Origin: Prorocentrum cordatum
Lineage: Eukaryota > Sar > Dinophyceae > Prorocentrales > Prorocentraceae
Assembly: GCA_963575745.1 (NCBI GenBank)
Contig: CAUYUJ010007446.1
Span: 736,660-800,659 of the forward strand
Reading direction: 5' to 3'
DNA length: 64,000 nucleotides
Position 1 is the stretch's first letter. Each line of letters begins with the position of its first letter. Made by a program: the position numbers and the translations under genes. Shown one piece after another: positions 40,101-50,684 of this stretch. The notes under the pieces are model-generated. The model did no database searches, was not told where the DNA came from, and saw nothing but the letters and a program-made list of their open reading frames with translations.

Positions 40101-41105
40101 ATGACGAGGAGGATGCAAGTCAATGGGAAGATTACGACGGTGAAGAATCATGGCTTCATAATGGATAACTACTACGATGGAGACGCAGTGGCGCCGAAAC
40201 CTTCGATTGGCACACCAGCGCAGTCAATGTCAGCAGGGCCTCGCGTCGAGACTCCAGTCAAGCGCGACATCCAGCTGGGCGTGAAGTTCAACCCAGACGC
40301 AGCAGTAGTACTACATGCGGTCAGACTACGGCTTTCAAACTCCCTACGACGCAGGAGCCGACGCCCGGGTCAACATCGTCAAGCAGGCGGCCGTCGGCTG
40401 GACCAACAAGCAAGAGCCCATGTTCATGGCAGTGGCGATTCCTGGCGCTGCGCTGAACTACCTGGCTCACGACGATAATTTCGTCACCATGCGTGTGGTT
40501 TGTGGCGAGGAAAGGTTTGAACTCCTAGTGGGCACAGGAGAATCTCCAGCGTTGATGGAGACAGATACGTCACGCATACACTTGGATCGTGTCGCGCGGC
40601 CAATGGGGGCTATGAGTGAAGTTACTTGCGGGCTCTCCAACGCGACGTTCACTGGCGTTGGCGGTCGACCTGAAGAGGCCAAGGAGTTTGCGCGATGCCA
40701 CTTGGAGTGCCGGGACAACCGGGATCGATTCTCTCGACCGACCTGATCGGCAGCGCTGTCTCTTCACGTCCAGGATTGATACCGTTGCCCAGTGCGCTAA
40801 GCTGCAGTGCGGCAGCGATGCGCGGAGTCCACGACAATGGCGACGGCGCTCTGATCATCGCATCCCCAGGTGGGCTTCCAAGTGGCCGACCTCAAGTGGC
40901 ACCCATTCGCGCGCTGCGTACTGACTCGAACCGTTATCTTCTGCCGACCGACAGGATTGAGATCGCTTCGGAGCAAGCAGTATTATGGGCGGATTTGAAA
41001 AATCATAGGCTCGACAATTACCAGCCAGGCGCCCAGGCGAACGTCGAGTGGGCTCTCAGGGTTGACGAGAGCAAGACGATCGCAGACGTTCAAGGTGCGC
41101 CACCT
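40101..41105 (+). pseudogene. retropepsin-like protease of element 1
   Basis: Frame 40,101-40,478 is an acidic gag-protease linker. Frame 40,315-40,746 continues with RFELLVGTGESPALME, which looks like the aspartic-protease loop L-V-D-T-G-x-S with the catalytic Asp codon as GGC (Gly) at 40,531. FTGVGG (flap region) follows. The next frame (40,695 on) has STDLIG, IPLPSALSC..AMRG, DGALII and RALRTDSNRYLLP, corresponding to the C-terminal LS..L...GA.ID and SGHYLLP blocks. One frameshift lies between 40,695 and 40,746. Role: processing of the gag-pol polyprotein. The Asp-to-Gly reading is inference. Confidence 0.6.
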
Positions 41106-41579
41106 GCTGAAGTACCTCATGAGGCTGCAAGGATAGGTATCGCACTCGACTGCACCGCCGACGCAGCCTGCAGCAACATCAACACACAACACCTCCAACG
41201 ATCACGCCATGACTTCCACGGTGGCCAAGGCACTGCGCGCCCCAGACGTGCAGGGCCCCAACAGGCTGAAGAAGCAACCAAGCAATGTCCTCACTGGCTA
41301 CTGGATGAGCGCGCCGGGCCACAAGCACACGCGCGACATCTGGCCGCAGGGCGCGGGCGAGGAGGAGAAACAGCAGCTCGAGGAGCGCTGCGTCTGCGTG
41401 CCGGAGGAGTTCCACTGCTTCAGCGGCCTCGTCGCGACTGCGCCGGAGAACGCGGGCCAGCGGCGCGGGCTGATCGTCGAGAAGTGCCGCGACCTGGAGC
41501 TCATGGACTATACGAGCGGCTCTGAAAGGCTGCGTCTTTGTTTGTATATGTCAGGACTGGTTTATAGTTTTTCTTGTGA
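41106..41579 (+). other. unassigned segment between protease and spacer, with a GC-rich ORF
   Basis: The frame 41,209-41,634 (141 codons) reads TSTVAKALRAPDVQ, GYWMSAPGHKHTRDIW and EEKQQLEERCVCVPEEFHCF. It has a regular coding look but no family I recognise and is GC-richer than its flanks. Its end (41,485-41,572) is similar to 45,361-45,447. It may be an inserted or captured fragment. Confidence 0.4.
41485..41572 (+). repeat. about 85-bp repeat found at three junctions
   Basis: The block GACCTGGAGCTCATGGA..., AGCGGCTCTG.AAGGCTGCGT, TATNTGTCAGGA.TGGTTAT occurs here and at 45,361-45,447 and 52,385-52,471. In the latter two it replaces the expected continuation of the linker into RT. Confidence 0.75.
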
Positions 41580-42660
41580 CTTCAAGTGTGGCTGGGATCT
41601 GAGGCGCGAGGCGCGTCGGGGCCAGGTTGATTGAATCGGCGCGACGATCAGCATACTCGCGAAGTTTTACACGCCCAGGTGTTAAGCATGGTCAGCTTCA
41701 ACAGCGATGAAGGCAGACGATAAGTTGGAGGCATCGCGACAAGCAGGGCACCCAGGCTTGCAGTGGCTAGCTCGACGAGTCAAGCGAGCTCATCGCGATA
41801 GGTGAGCCAGCATCGTCGACAATCCCAGGAGTTCAGCCATCGCCGAGAGCTTGCTGCTCGAGACTGCCGAGCCACTCGGGGGCCAAGGTCATCTTGATCA
41901 GCGTCAGCTTGCAGCCCTGGATCCCTCGACAGGCGCGGCAGTCAAGATGCCGATGCCGAAGTTCCCGCGCGCAGTCAACATCCCCTGCGCAGGCCATTAT
42001 TTCAGTGCCAAGGCGACTCAAAGTGCAGCGGGCATTCAGAGTTGCAGGGCTCTTTTCCAGGCACGAGCACAAACGAGACAGTTGCAGCGGCGCGTTACCC
42101 ATGGCCCATGGTTGCGGCGACTATTCGCGATACCCATGATAACTTCTGTGTTGGCGTGGTCAAGGAAAATACATTTGTTTCGCGCACCTCTGGAACTGGG
42201 GGCCATGCCAGCATGGGCTACGCAAGAAGATGCCCGACGGCAGCGCAGGTTTTTGCGCCGCGCGCACGCGTGGCAGGCTGCAGATTTGCCCCGGGCCGAG
42301 ATCGAGCACCGCCCGTGCCAGATGCAGGAGCAGACGCACCGCCTCCACGGGGGCCGGCCGCACCAGCTGGTGCCCCAGCGATGCCAGCAGCGGCTGCGGC
42401 AGCCGCCCCAGCGGCCCAAGAGCTGGAGTCGCCGGCACTTGCAGCATCACAACCCTCAGCACCAGCACCTGCAGTGCCAGTTCCAGAAGTTGCTCCTCCT
42501 GCCGCTCATGGAGATCAAACAGAACAAGCAGCAGCACCAGCCGAGGTCACCGAGCCGCCTCCTGAAGCAGCTGCACCTCCCACCTGCATCGAGCCGAGCT
42601 TCGACCTCAAAGCGGCCATGAAAGTACCTTGTGACCCGCAGGCTTCAACAAAGGAGAAAA
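41580..42660 (+). pseudogene. block 1, Ala/Pro/Gln-rich spacer before integrase
   Basis: Homologous to 48,604-49,684 and 55,634-56,700. It reads, across several frames, ATISILAKFYTPRC, KLEASRQAGHPGLQWLARRV and an Ala/Pro-rich stretch (APAVPVPEVAPPAAHGDQTE in the most regular frame) ending EPSFDLKAAMK. At least three frameshifts or stops are present. The segment 5' of 42,459 is diverged from the other two blocks, whereas that 3' of 42,459 is near-identical to block 2. Confidence 0.55.
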
Positions 42661-42672
42661 AATACCATCGCC

Positions 42673-43660
42673 ATGGGGATGTACGTGGAGTTGTGGCACG
42701 CGGCCGCCATGGAGCTCAAGAAGATGATGTGCCGAGCCAGCGATAGCAAGGAAGTCATCGAGGCATTCGACACTGTCATCGAGCGTTGCAAGGGGTATTC
42801 CATGTGGAAGCGGAAGCTTGCGATACCAATGATCAAATCTTTGCTGCCCGAGCATTGCATTTACGGGGCCCAGACGGACATCTTCATCATCTTTGAGAAG
42901 ACCTTCATTGTTTGCGTCGCCGAGTGCATCCTGTGGCGTTTGGTCGAAGGGCTTTCAGGGAAGACGGCCGACGAGTGGATAACATTCGTTTTTAGGATCT
43001 CGATCGCGTACTTCGGTCAAATTGCGTTCTTGGTCACCGACCAGCAAGGAGCCATCACGAGCGACCTTGTGGGCATGTGCTGCGTGAAAGTCAACATCGC
43101 CCTGGACTTCGAGACTCGCAAGGGCATGCGGCAGCTCCTATTGCAGAGAGGTGGATCGAGATTATCAGGGCGGGAGCTCAGAAGGCGCGGGCCACCGTCA
43201 AGCAGCAGGGTCCCAACGCGACGGAAGGCCACTTGGTCTGCGAGGTGGCCATGTCTACCAACAGCATGCTGAGCTACACTGACGCGACACCTAATCGAGG
43301 AATTCTTGGGTATTAACCTCGTGAACTCTACGATCCGGAAACCAGGACTCTCCGCAGCTGCCGGAGCACTCGAGGCCATGTCAGACGCCGTCGAGGTAGG
43401 CAAACGGCGCAGGACGCTTGAAAAGGATACTATCTTACAAATAATCGTGGAGGACACGCTCTGCGTGGCCAAGACGCAGAAGTTCAAGCCTGAAGACCGA
43501 GCCCGGCTGATCGACGGTGCGGAGGCCGACTTCTGGCGCGAGCCCGGCAGCAAGGACGACCCTGGCTGGCAAGGGCCGCGTGAAGGCATCAAGGTCTACT
43601 CGGGTGTTTCAAGGGCAGTGGCCGACCGGAGAGACCACATCATTTTGGTGCCTCACGTGG
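42673..43660 (+). pseudogene. integrase, block 1
   Basis: Frame 42,673-43,110 reads ELKKMMCRASDSKEVIEAF, then QTDIFIIFEKTFIVCVAE with the first catalytic Asp at 42,877. FRISIAYFGQIAFLVTDQQG follows, with the second Asp at 43,039. A one-base deletion follows (CTTCGAGACTCG where block 3 has one more G), so the Glu region SQGHAAAPIAERWIEIIRAG falls in the next frame, Glu codon at 43,146. D-to-E distance is 107 nt instead of 108. After a further shift near 43,310 the frame 43,306-44,034 has the C-terminal block GAEADFWREPGSKDDPGWQG, matching GD.V.FWR.P..KD.PGW.GP of copia integrases. Would insert element cDNA; as it stands it cannot yield an active enzyme. Confidence 0.8.
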
Positions 43661-45360
43661 GCTTCGTTTGGCTTTTACAGCGTGGAGCTGAGCATGCCAG
43701 CGCACTGCATCGCGAGTTTTACGACATCGTAAAGCACATGATGGAGATGGTCGAATTAGGCGCAGCTTTCTCGTCGTGCGTCTATGGGCTGGCACACTCC
43801 AACACGGAGTGGAACTATATCCTGACGCAGCCCGACCTCAGGCATAATCCACCACCAATGGACAGCTGCCCAGGGAGTATTCACAGGAGTACTCAACGGC
43901 GCGAGGGTCAACGGGGTCCAGTTCGACAACCAGTGCGCCCGCGCGACGGCCACGCCTGCCGCTCCGCGAGGACAGCTCATCACCGTGAACAACAGCAGAC
44001 GCGAGAACTACATGGTGCGATCTGTTGTTCCTGACAAGGCGCTTCCACTTTCATTCGCTGGGCCTTGCATGGAGGAGTGCTTCGTGCTCTGCGTCAGCTA
44101 CAGCGTGCCGGACGACGAGGATCCCGACAATGACGAGGCGGTGGTTGACCTCGGAGGCGTCGGTGGAGCATCGCCTCTTCCATGGACAGCGTCGCCGTGG
44201 AGTGCGCATGGGGCTTCGCGATTAAAAGGAGACGCAGACGAAGAAGATCATGCGCCAGGGCGACCCCATGAAGCACGGGGGCTCCCGCCTCAGCCGCCTG
44301 TCAAGGCACCTCCTCCGGCGGCGCCTCCAGCGCCGCCGGCGCATGCAGCGGCCAGCGAGCCCCCGACGGCAGCGCCGCTGCCCGCGAAAGCACCAGCGCC
44401 AGTACTAGCGGCACTTGCAATATTTCAAGCGCCAGCTCCACGTGCACCTCCAGTACGTAGCCGACATCAGTCGCCCGCAGGATCCTTCGACGTCTCGCCG
44501 GCGATCGTGCAGGAGGACAGACGTCCGCCGCCGCCTCCTCCAGGAGACGCTTCGGCGCCAACGGCGCCGACAAGTGCGGCAGGATTTGCGCCTCCCAACG
44601 GGCGAGCAGCTATCGACCCAGGCGACGCTGGCGACGCCGAGCTGAAGACATCAGCATCTTCGGCCAACTCGCCTGAGCCAGCCGACCGCTCGAGATCACG
44701 AATCGTCAAGAGAGCACCAAAAGCCAAGACCCCATCGTCATGGAGACCAAGACCTACACGGGACACCGTGGCTAATTATGTCATATTTGCCGCCTTCGCC
44801 TATGCCAGCGCCGAGTCCTATATCGCCGCCAGCGGCAGAGGCAGCCGACTTGGCTTCAGTAGAGCGGTTCCAGCTGAACAACCAGGACCAGTAGAAGACG
44901 ATACCATCGACTACGGCAATGCGAACGAGGACACCATCGACTGCGGCAAGCCAAGCTTACCACCACTGCCGACTTTACTAGATATCAACGTTCCACTACC
45001 TGAAGTTCAAGAAGGACCTTCGCCATCAACATTGGCGATAGACCGTTCTCGTACAAGAAATTATGGACATGCTCCAGATCCACGCGAAGGACAATAATTT
45101 CGACAAGCAACCCTGCGACTTCGAGATGCATTACTTATTGCAGCACGGTCGCAGTCTCAAAAGCGCGCAGCATCACACAGTCCTTCAGAAGCACCTGCAG
45201 CCAAAGACGCCGGACCAGAGGAACCTGCCGGAACTGAACCTGTCCTTCCACTGGCTGAACCCGCTGATCCTGATGCGACTGTTGACTTCGGCCCGACAAC
45301 AAGCTAGAAGGTGGACGAGGACAAGCAAGAGAAGCTGGAGCTACACAGATACCAGGTCTG
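43661..45360 (+). pseudogene. integrase-RT linker, block 1 (ends before RT)
   Basis: The frame 43,985-45,097 (370 codons) begins NNSRRENYMVRSVVPDKALP, is acidic (DDEDPDNDEAVVDLGG) and then Pro/Ala-rich (PPVKAPPPAAPPAPPAH). After basic and acidic stretches it ends PLPEVQEGPSPSTLAIDRSR; a frameshift leads to MDMLQIHAKDNNFDKQPCDF at 45,063. In block 3 the homologous sequence continues into RT after TACCAGGTCTGG; here it breaks at about 45,361 into the 85-bp repeat. Function of the linker is unknown. This is the longest uninterrupted frame in element 1 apart from gag. Confidence 0.6.
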
Positions 45361-45523
45361 GTGCCACGACCTGGAGCTCATGGAGAGTATGAGCGGCTCT
45401 GGAAGGCTGCGTCCTTGTGCGTATCTGTCAGGATTGGTTATTCATTCCCCACATGTTTTGTGGGGTTATGGTTTTCTCCTCGCCCGCGTCACCCGCGTTC
45501 CTCAGTCACGCCCTCTCCTCTCA

Positions 45524-45604
45524 GCACAGCACAGTACAGCACTGCACAGCACAGCACCGCAGCACAGCACTGCACTGCACTGCACAGCACAGCACAGCAC
45601 CTCT
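45524..45604. repeat. (CAGCA)n pentanucleotide microsatellite
   Basis: CAGCACAGCACAGTACAGCA-type run; second copy at 52,548-52,628. Confidence 0.9.
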
Positions 45605-47258
45605 GGACACCATAGGGGGTGCGCAGCAGGAGGTCTCTGACCGCGGCCGCTATGCGCGCCTCTCGTCCAGGGCACGGCAGGCGTGGCATTTTCTGGGCAC
45701 CAACGGTGGTGCGCAGGGGGTGGTCTCTCACCGCGGCCGCTATGCGCGCCTCTCGTCCTGGCCATAGCAGGCGTGGCGCTAGCTCGGCACCGGAGGGGGT
45801 GCGCAGGGGGTGGTCTTTTACCGCGGCCGCTATGCGCGCCTCTCGTCCAGGCACAGCAGACGCGGCATTGTCTCGACACCGTCGTGGGTGCGCAGGGGGT
45901 GGTCTCTCACCGCGGCCGCTATGCGCTCTTCTTGTCCAGGAAACGCGGGCGTTGAGAGGGGGTGCGCAGGGGGGTGGTCTCCCACCGCGGCCGCTATGCG
46001 CGCCTCTCGTCCAAGGCATAACAGGCGTGGCACTTTCTTTGCACCAGAGGGGATGCGCATGGCGTGGTCTTTCACCGCGGCCGCTGTGCGCGCCTCTCGT
46101 CCAGGCAAAGCAGGCGTGGCACTTTCTCGACACCAGAGGGGATGGCCATGGGGTGGTCTCTCACGGCGGCCGCTATGCGCGCCTCTCGTCCAGGCCATAG
46201 TAGGCGAGGCACTTTCTCGACACCAGAAGGGGGTGCTCAGGGGGTGGTCTCTCTCCGCGGCCGCTATGCGCGCCTCTCGTCCAGGCACAGCAGGCGCGGC
46301 ATTGTCTCGACACCGTCGGGGGCGCGCAGGAGGGGGTCTCTCACCGCGGCCGCTACGCGCGCCTCTCGTCCAGGGCATAGCAAGCGTGGCACCTCCTCGG
46401 CACCAGAGGGGATGGCCATGGGGTGGTCTCTCACGGCGGCCGCTATGCGCGCCTCTCGTCCAGGCCATAGTAGGCATGGCACTCTCTCGACACCAGAAGG
46501 GGTGCGCAGGGGGTGGTCTCTCACGGCGGCCGCAATGCGCGCCTCTCGTCCAGGGCATACCAGGCGTGGCACTTTCTCGACACCGTCGGGGGTGCGCAGG
46601 GGGTGGTCTCTCACTGCGGCCGCTATGCGCGCTTCTCGTCAAGGCACAGCAGGCGTGGCACTTTCTTGACACCATAACGGGTGCGCAGAGGGTGGTCTCT
46701 CACGGCGGCCGCTATGCGCGCCTCTCGTCCAGGGCATAGCAGGCGTGGCACTTTCTCAACACCAGAAGGGGGTGCGCAGGGGGTGGTCTCTCACGGCGGC
46801 CGCTATGCGCGCCTCTCGCCCAGGCGCAGCAGGCGTGGCACTTTCTCGACACCAGGGGGGGTGCTCGGGGAGTGGCCTCTCGCCGTGTCTGCTATGCGCG
46901 CTTCTCGTCCAGGCACAGCAGGCGTGGCACTTTCTCGACGCTAGAGGGGGTGCGCAGGGGGTGGTCTCTCACCGCAGCCGCTATGCGCGCCTCTCGTCCA
47001 GGCCATAGTAGGCATGGCACTCTCTCGACACCAGAAGGGGTGCGCAGGGGGTGGTCTCTCACGGCGGCCGCTATGCGCGCTTCTCGTCCAGGGCATACCA
47101 GGCGCGGCACTTTCTCTACACCATAACGGGTGCGCAGAGGGTGGTCGCCCACCGCGGTCGCTATGCGCGCCTCTCGTCCAGGGCACAGCAGGCGTGGCAC
47201 TCTCTCGACGCCAGAGGGAGTGCGCAGGGGGGTGGTTTCTCTAAGAATGTAAGGCGAG
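45605..47258 (+). repeat. 90-bp satellite array A (copy 1), about 19 units
   Basis: Units of about 90 bp (one shorter) share GGGTGCGCAGGGGGTGGTCT, CTCAC(C/G)GCGGCCGCTATGCG and CGCCTCTCGTCCAGG, then AGCAGGCGTGGCACTTTCTC and GACACCA. Most units contain a NotI site. Some units recur as blocks (46,480-46,700 resembles 47,020-47,140), so a higher-order pattern is present. Open frames on both strands (up to 309 codons) follow from the 90-bp, three-divisible period and are not taken as genes. Confidence 0.9.
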
Positions 47259-47307
47259 CGGCATTTCCAGGAGGACATAGGGGTGCACAGTCCTGGGGGG
47301 GCGTTAT

Positions 47308-47344
47308 CATCATCATCATCATCACCACCATCATCATCATCATC
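47308..47344. repeat. (TCA)n microsatellite
   Basis: ATCATCATC with CACCAC interruption; the copy-2 counterpart (54,331-54,374) is 6 bp longer. Confidence 0.9.
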
Positions 47345-47985
47345 AAGAACTGTAGCCATCCTTGTTCATGCCGATCACGCAGCCCGATAGGTGAAAGCAG
47401 GCGACCGCCAGTGATTCTCCGTTAATCACGAGTTCCCTATCGTGGCGCCCTAATGCGCCATCACCGCGTTGCCATCTTCGTGCGAGCAGCTCAAGAACAC
47501 AATGTTGGAGATGGGCGCCGAGGTGAGCCTATATGGTTTACGCGCATATATGTTGTCAGGCATCGGGGCGTTTTGGTACGCAGCGCATTTCATGCTTACC
47601 AGCGACAGCTTCTGAATAGGTGACCTGGGGCGCCCCTCGCCAGGCGCGACAGTTTGCCGCGTCAGCGAGGCGACGACGATGCAAGGAGGCCGTGCTTGGT
47701 CAGGTCCTGCTGAAACCTTCTTCCGGCGGGTTCCCAGCTGATCAGCCAGGGATGGCGGAGGGTGGCGATGCCTCGCCGTTGGTAAAAGTTCGGCGGGTCG
47801 GCGACGCTGGCAACGGGCGCGTTGCCGCGCCCGCGCAGGACACGGCCATGATGTCCACGCCCATGCAGGCCATCATTCCCCAGCGGTCCCCAGCAGTTCT
47901 GCTTGCTACCTCTGTTCGTTCCACAGGCGCCCCTCGCATTCAGCTGTCCCCTGAGAGGGCGGAGACGGACCGCCGTTGGGCAGCA
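47345..47985. other. unassigned sequence between satellite arrays
   Basis: No gene recognised. The frame 47,620-48,021 runs into array B and shows no motif. It is duplicated at 54,375-55,015 with one noticed substitution (47,848). Confidence 0.5.
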
Positions 47986-48497
47986 GGGCATGCCAGGCGT
48001 GGAATTTTCTCGGCGCCATAGGGGGTGCGCAGGGGTTGGTCCCTGAGCGCGGCCGCTACCCGCGCCGGTCGTCCAGGGCATAGCAGGAGTGGCACTTTCC
48101 CGACACCATGGGGGGTGCGCAGGGGGAGGTCACCGGGTGGTCCCCGAGCGCGGTCGGTATCCGTGCCGGTCGTCCAGGGCGCTGCTGTCCGTGACGGTCG
48201 CCCAGGGCGTAGCAGGCATGGCATATTCTCGACGCCGCAGGGGGTGCGCACGGGGTGGTCCTTGAGCGCGGCCCCTACCCGTGACGGTGGTGCCCAGGGC
48301 ACATCGGTACGCAAGTTTGCTATCCGCGCCGGTCGCGCTCAGGGCGCAGGGGAACGCTGGCGGAGCAGGCGTGGCATATTCTCATAACCTTAGGGGGTCC
48401 GCAGGTGGTGGTCTCTGCGCGCGGCCGCTATCCGAGCCAGTCGTCCAGGGCGCAACAGGCGCGGCACTTTCTCGACACCATAGGGGGTGAGCAGGGA
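47986..48497 (+). repeat. 90-bp satellite array B (diverged), copy 1
   Basis: Four to five older units of the array A family (GGGGGTGCGCAGGGG, GAGCGCGGCCGCTA, CGTCCAGGGC, GGCACTTTC.CGACACCAT) with irregular spacing; duplicated at 55,016-55,527. Confidence 0.8.
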
Positions 48498-48603
48498 ATG
48501 GCCACCAACCTCATTCTTCTCACATGCTTCATTTCAGCCATCATCACTCCAGCCATAATATAAGTATGTGGGCTTCCTCGGTCGCGAAATTTTCCGTGTG
48601 GTT

Positions 48604-49684
48604 TCAGGTATGCTTGGGATCTCAGGCGCAAGGTGCATCGGGACCAGGTCGACAGAATCGACGAGACGATCAGCATCTTCGTGGAGTTTTACACGCCCAG
48701 ATGTTACTTATGGTCAGCTTCGGCAGTGATGAAGGAGGCCAACATGCTGGAGGCATCACGACAAGCAGGGTACCCGGGCTTGCAGTGGCTAGCTTAACGA
48801 GTCAAGCGAGCTCGTCGCGATGGGCGAGCCAGCAGCACCGATAATCCCAGGAGTTCAGCCATCAACAAGAGCTCGCCGCTCGAGACTGTCGCGCCACTCA
48901 GAGGTCAAGGCCATCTTGATCAGCATCAGCTTAGAGCTCTGCATCCCTCGACAAGCGCGGCAGTCAAGAAGCCGGCGTTCCTACGCACAGTCAACGTCAC
49001 CCTGTGCAGGTGATTACTCAAGTGCCAAGGCGAATCGAAGTTCAGCGAGCATTCAGAGTTGCAGAGCTCTTTTCCAGTCGCGAGTATGAGCGGGACAGCT
49101 GCAGCGGCCGTCTACCCATGACCCATGGTTACGGCGATTCTTCACGATATCCATGACCCCTGATGGCTCGGCGTGGTCCAGGACAAGGCAAGTTTTTTAC
49201 ACGCACATCTGGAACTGCGAGCGATGCTGGCATGGATTGCGCAAGAAGATGGCCGACGGCAGCTCAGGCTACTGCGCCGTGCGCGCGTGGCAGGCTGGAG
49301 GCTTGCTACAGGCCGCTTTGGAGCACCACCTGGAGGCGTGCCAGATGCAGGAGCAGACGCACCTCCTCCACCGGGACTGGCTGTACCAGCTGGTGCCCCA
49401 GTGGTACCAGCAGCGGCCGCGGCAGCCGCGCCAGCGGCCCAAGAGCCGGAGCCGCCGGCACCTGCGGCACTACAACCTTCGGCACCAGCACCTGCAGTGC
49501 CAGTTCCAGAAGTTGCTCCTCCTGCCGCTCATGGAGATCAAACAGAACAAGCAGCAGCACCAGCCGAGGTCACCGAGCCGCCTCCTGAAGCAGCTGCACC
49601 TCCCACCTGCATCGAGCCGAGCTTCGACCTCAAAGCGGCCATGAAAGTACCTTGTGACCCGCAGGCTTCAACAAAGGAGAAAAA
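48604..49684 (+). pseudogene. block 2, spacer before integrase (chimeric)
   Basis: Reads RRKVHRDQVDRIDETISIF, VEFYTPRC and KEANMLEASRQAGYPGLQW, then Ala/Pro-rich sequence (LAVPAGAPVVPAAAAAA). From 48,604 to 49,481 it is near-identical to block 3 (55,634-56,511) and diverged from block 1; from 49,482 on it is near-identical to block 1. It is therefore a recombinant of the two older blocks. Confidence 0.7.
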
Positions 49685-49696
49685 AAAACCATCGCC

Positions 49697-50684
49697 ATGG
49701 GGATGTACGTGGAGTTGTGGCACGCGGCCGCCATGGAGCTCAAGAAGATGATGTGCCGAGCCAGCGATAGCAAGGAAGTCATCGAGGCATTCGACACTGT
49801 CATCGAGCGTTGCAAGGGGTATTCCATGTGGAAGCGGAAGCTTGCGATACCATTGATCAAATCTTTGCTGCCCGAGCATTGCATTTACGGGGCCCAGACG
49901 GACATCTTCATCATCTTTGAGAAGACCTTCATTGTTTGCGTCGCCGAGTGCATCCTGTGGCGTTTGGTCGAAGGGCTTTCAGGGAAGACGGCCGACGAGT
50001 GGATAACATTCGTTTTTAGGATCTCGATCGCGTACTTCGGCCAAATTGCGTTCTTGGTCACCGACCAGCAAGGAGCCATCACGAGCGACCTTGTGGGCAT
50101 GTGCTGCGTGAAAGTCAACATCGCCCTGGACTTCGAGACTCGCAAGGGCATGCGGCAGCTCCTATTGCAGAGAGGTGGATCGAGATTATCAGGGCGGGAG
50201 CTCAGAAGGCGCGGGCCACCGTCAAGCAGCAGGGTCCCAACGCGACGGAAGGCCACTTGGTCTGCGAGGTGGCCATGTCTACCAACAGCATGCTGAGCTA
50301 CACTGACGCGACACCTAATCGAGGAATTCTTGGGTATTAACCTCGTGAACTCTACGATCCGGAAACCAGGACTCTCCGCAGCTGCCGGAGCACTCGAGGC
50401 CATGTCAGACGCCGTCGAGGTAGGCAAACGGCGCAGGACGCTTGAAAAGGATACTATCTTACAAATAATCGTGGAGGACACGCTCTGCGTGGCCAAGACG
50501 CAGAAGTTCAAGCCTGAAGACCGAGCCCGGCTGATCGACGGTGCGGAGGCCGACTTCTGGCGCGAGCCCGGCAGCAAGGACGACCCTGGCTGGCAAGGGC
50601 CGCGTGAAGGCATCAAGGTCTACTCGGGTGTTTCAAGGGCAGTGGCCGACCGGAGAGACCACATCATTTTGGTGCCTCACGTGG
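49697..50684 (+). pseudogene. integrase, block 2
   Basis: Copy of the block 1 integrase at an offset of 7,024 bp, with the same one-base deletion between the second catalytic Asp (50,063) and the Glu (50,170), and the same shift near 50,334. Substitutions noticed: MIK to LIK in the N-terminal region and one silent T/C just before the core. The shared lesion shows that the integrase was already dead when the 7-kb block duplicated. Confidence 0.8.

Larger units (their letters stand above)
42459..49481 (+). repeat. recent 7.02-kb tandem duplication, copy 1
   Basis: Repeated as 49,482-56,511. I found about nine substitutions and two indels (one base in an A-run near 42,660; six bases in the TCA microsatellite near 47,320) over 7 kb. 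The copies share an exact 11-bp stretch (GCACCAGCACC) at 42,459, 49,482 and 56,512, which bounds the crossover. Confidence 0.95.

Noticed and set aside
45448-45466. CCCCACA-TGTTT-TGTGGGG hairpin as a terminator
   Set aside because: Perfect 7-bp stem, but intrinsic terminators are not expected in a nuclear genome and no U-run follows; it lies in the 85-bp repeat flank.
45810-46739. Plus 309-codon and minus 281-codon frames, and their copies near 52.8-53.8 kb
   Set aside because: Both follow from the 90-bp satellite period being divisible by three; simultaneous opposite-strand frames and no non-repetitive sequence.
45605-47258. CRISPR-like regular repeats
   Set aside because: Units are contiguous about 90-bp tandem copies without unique spacers, in a eukaryotic context.
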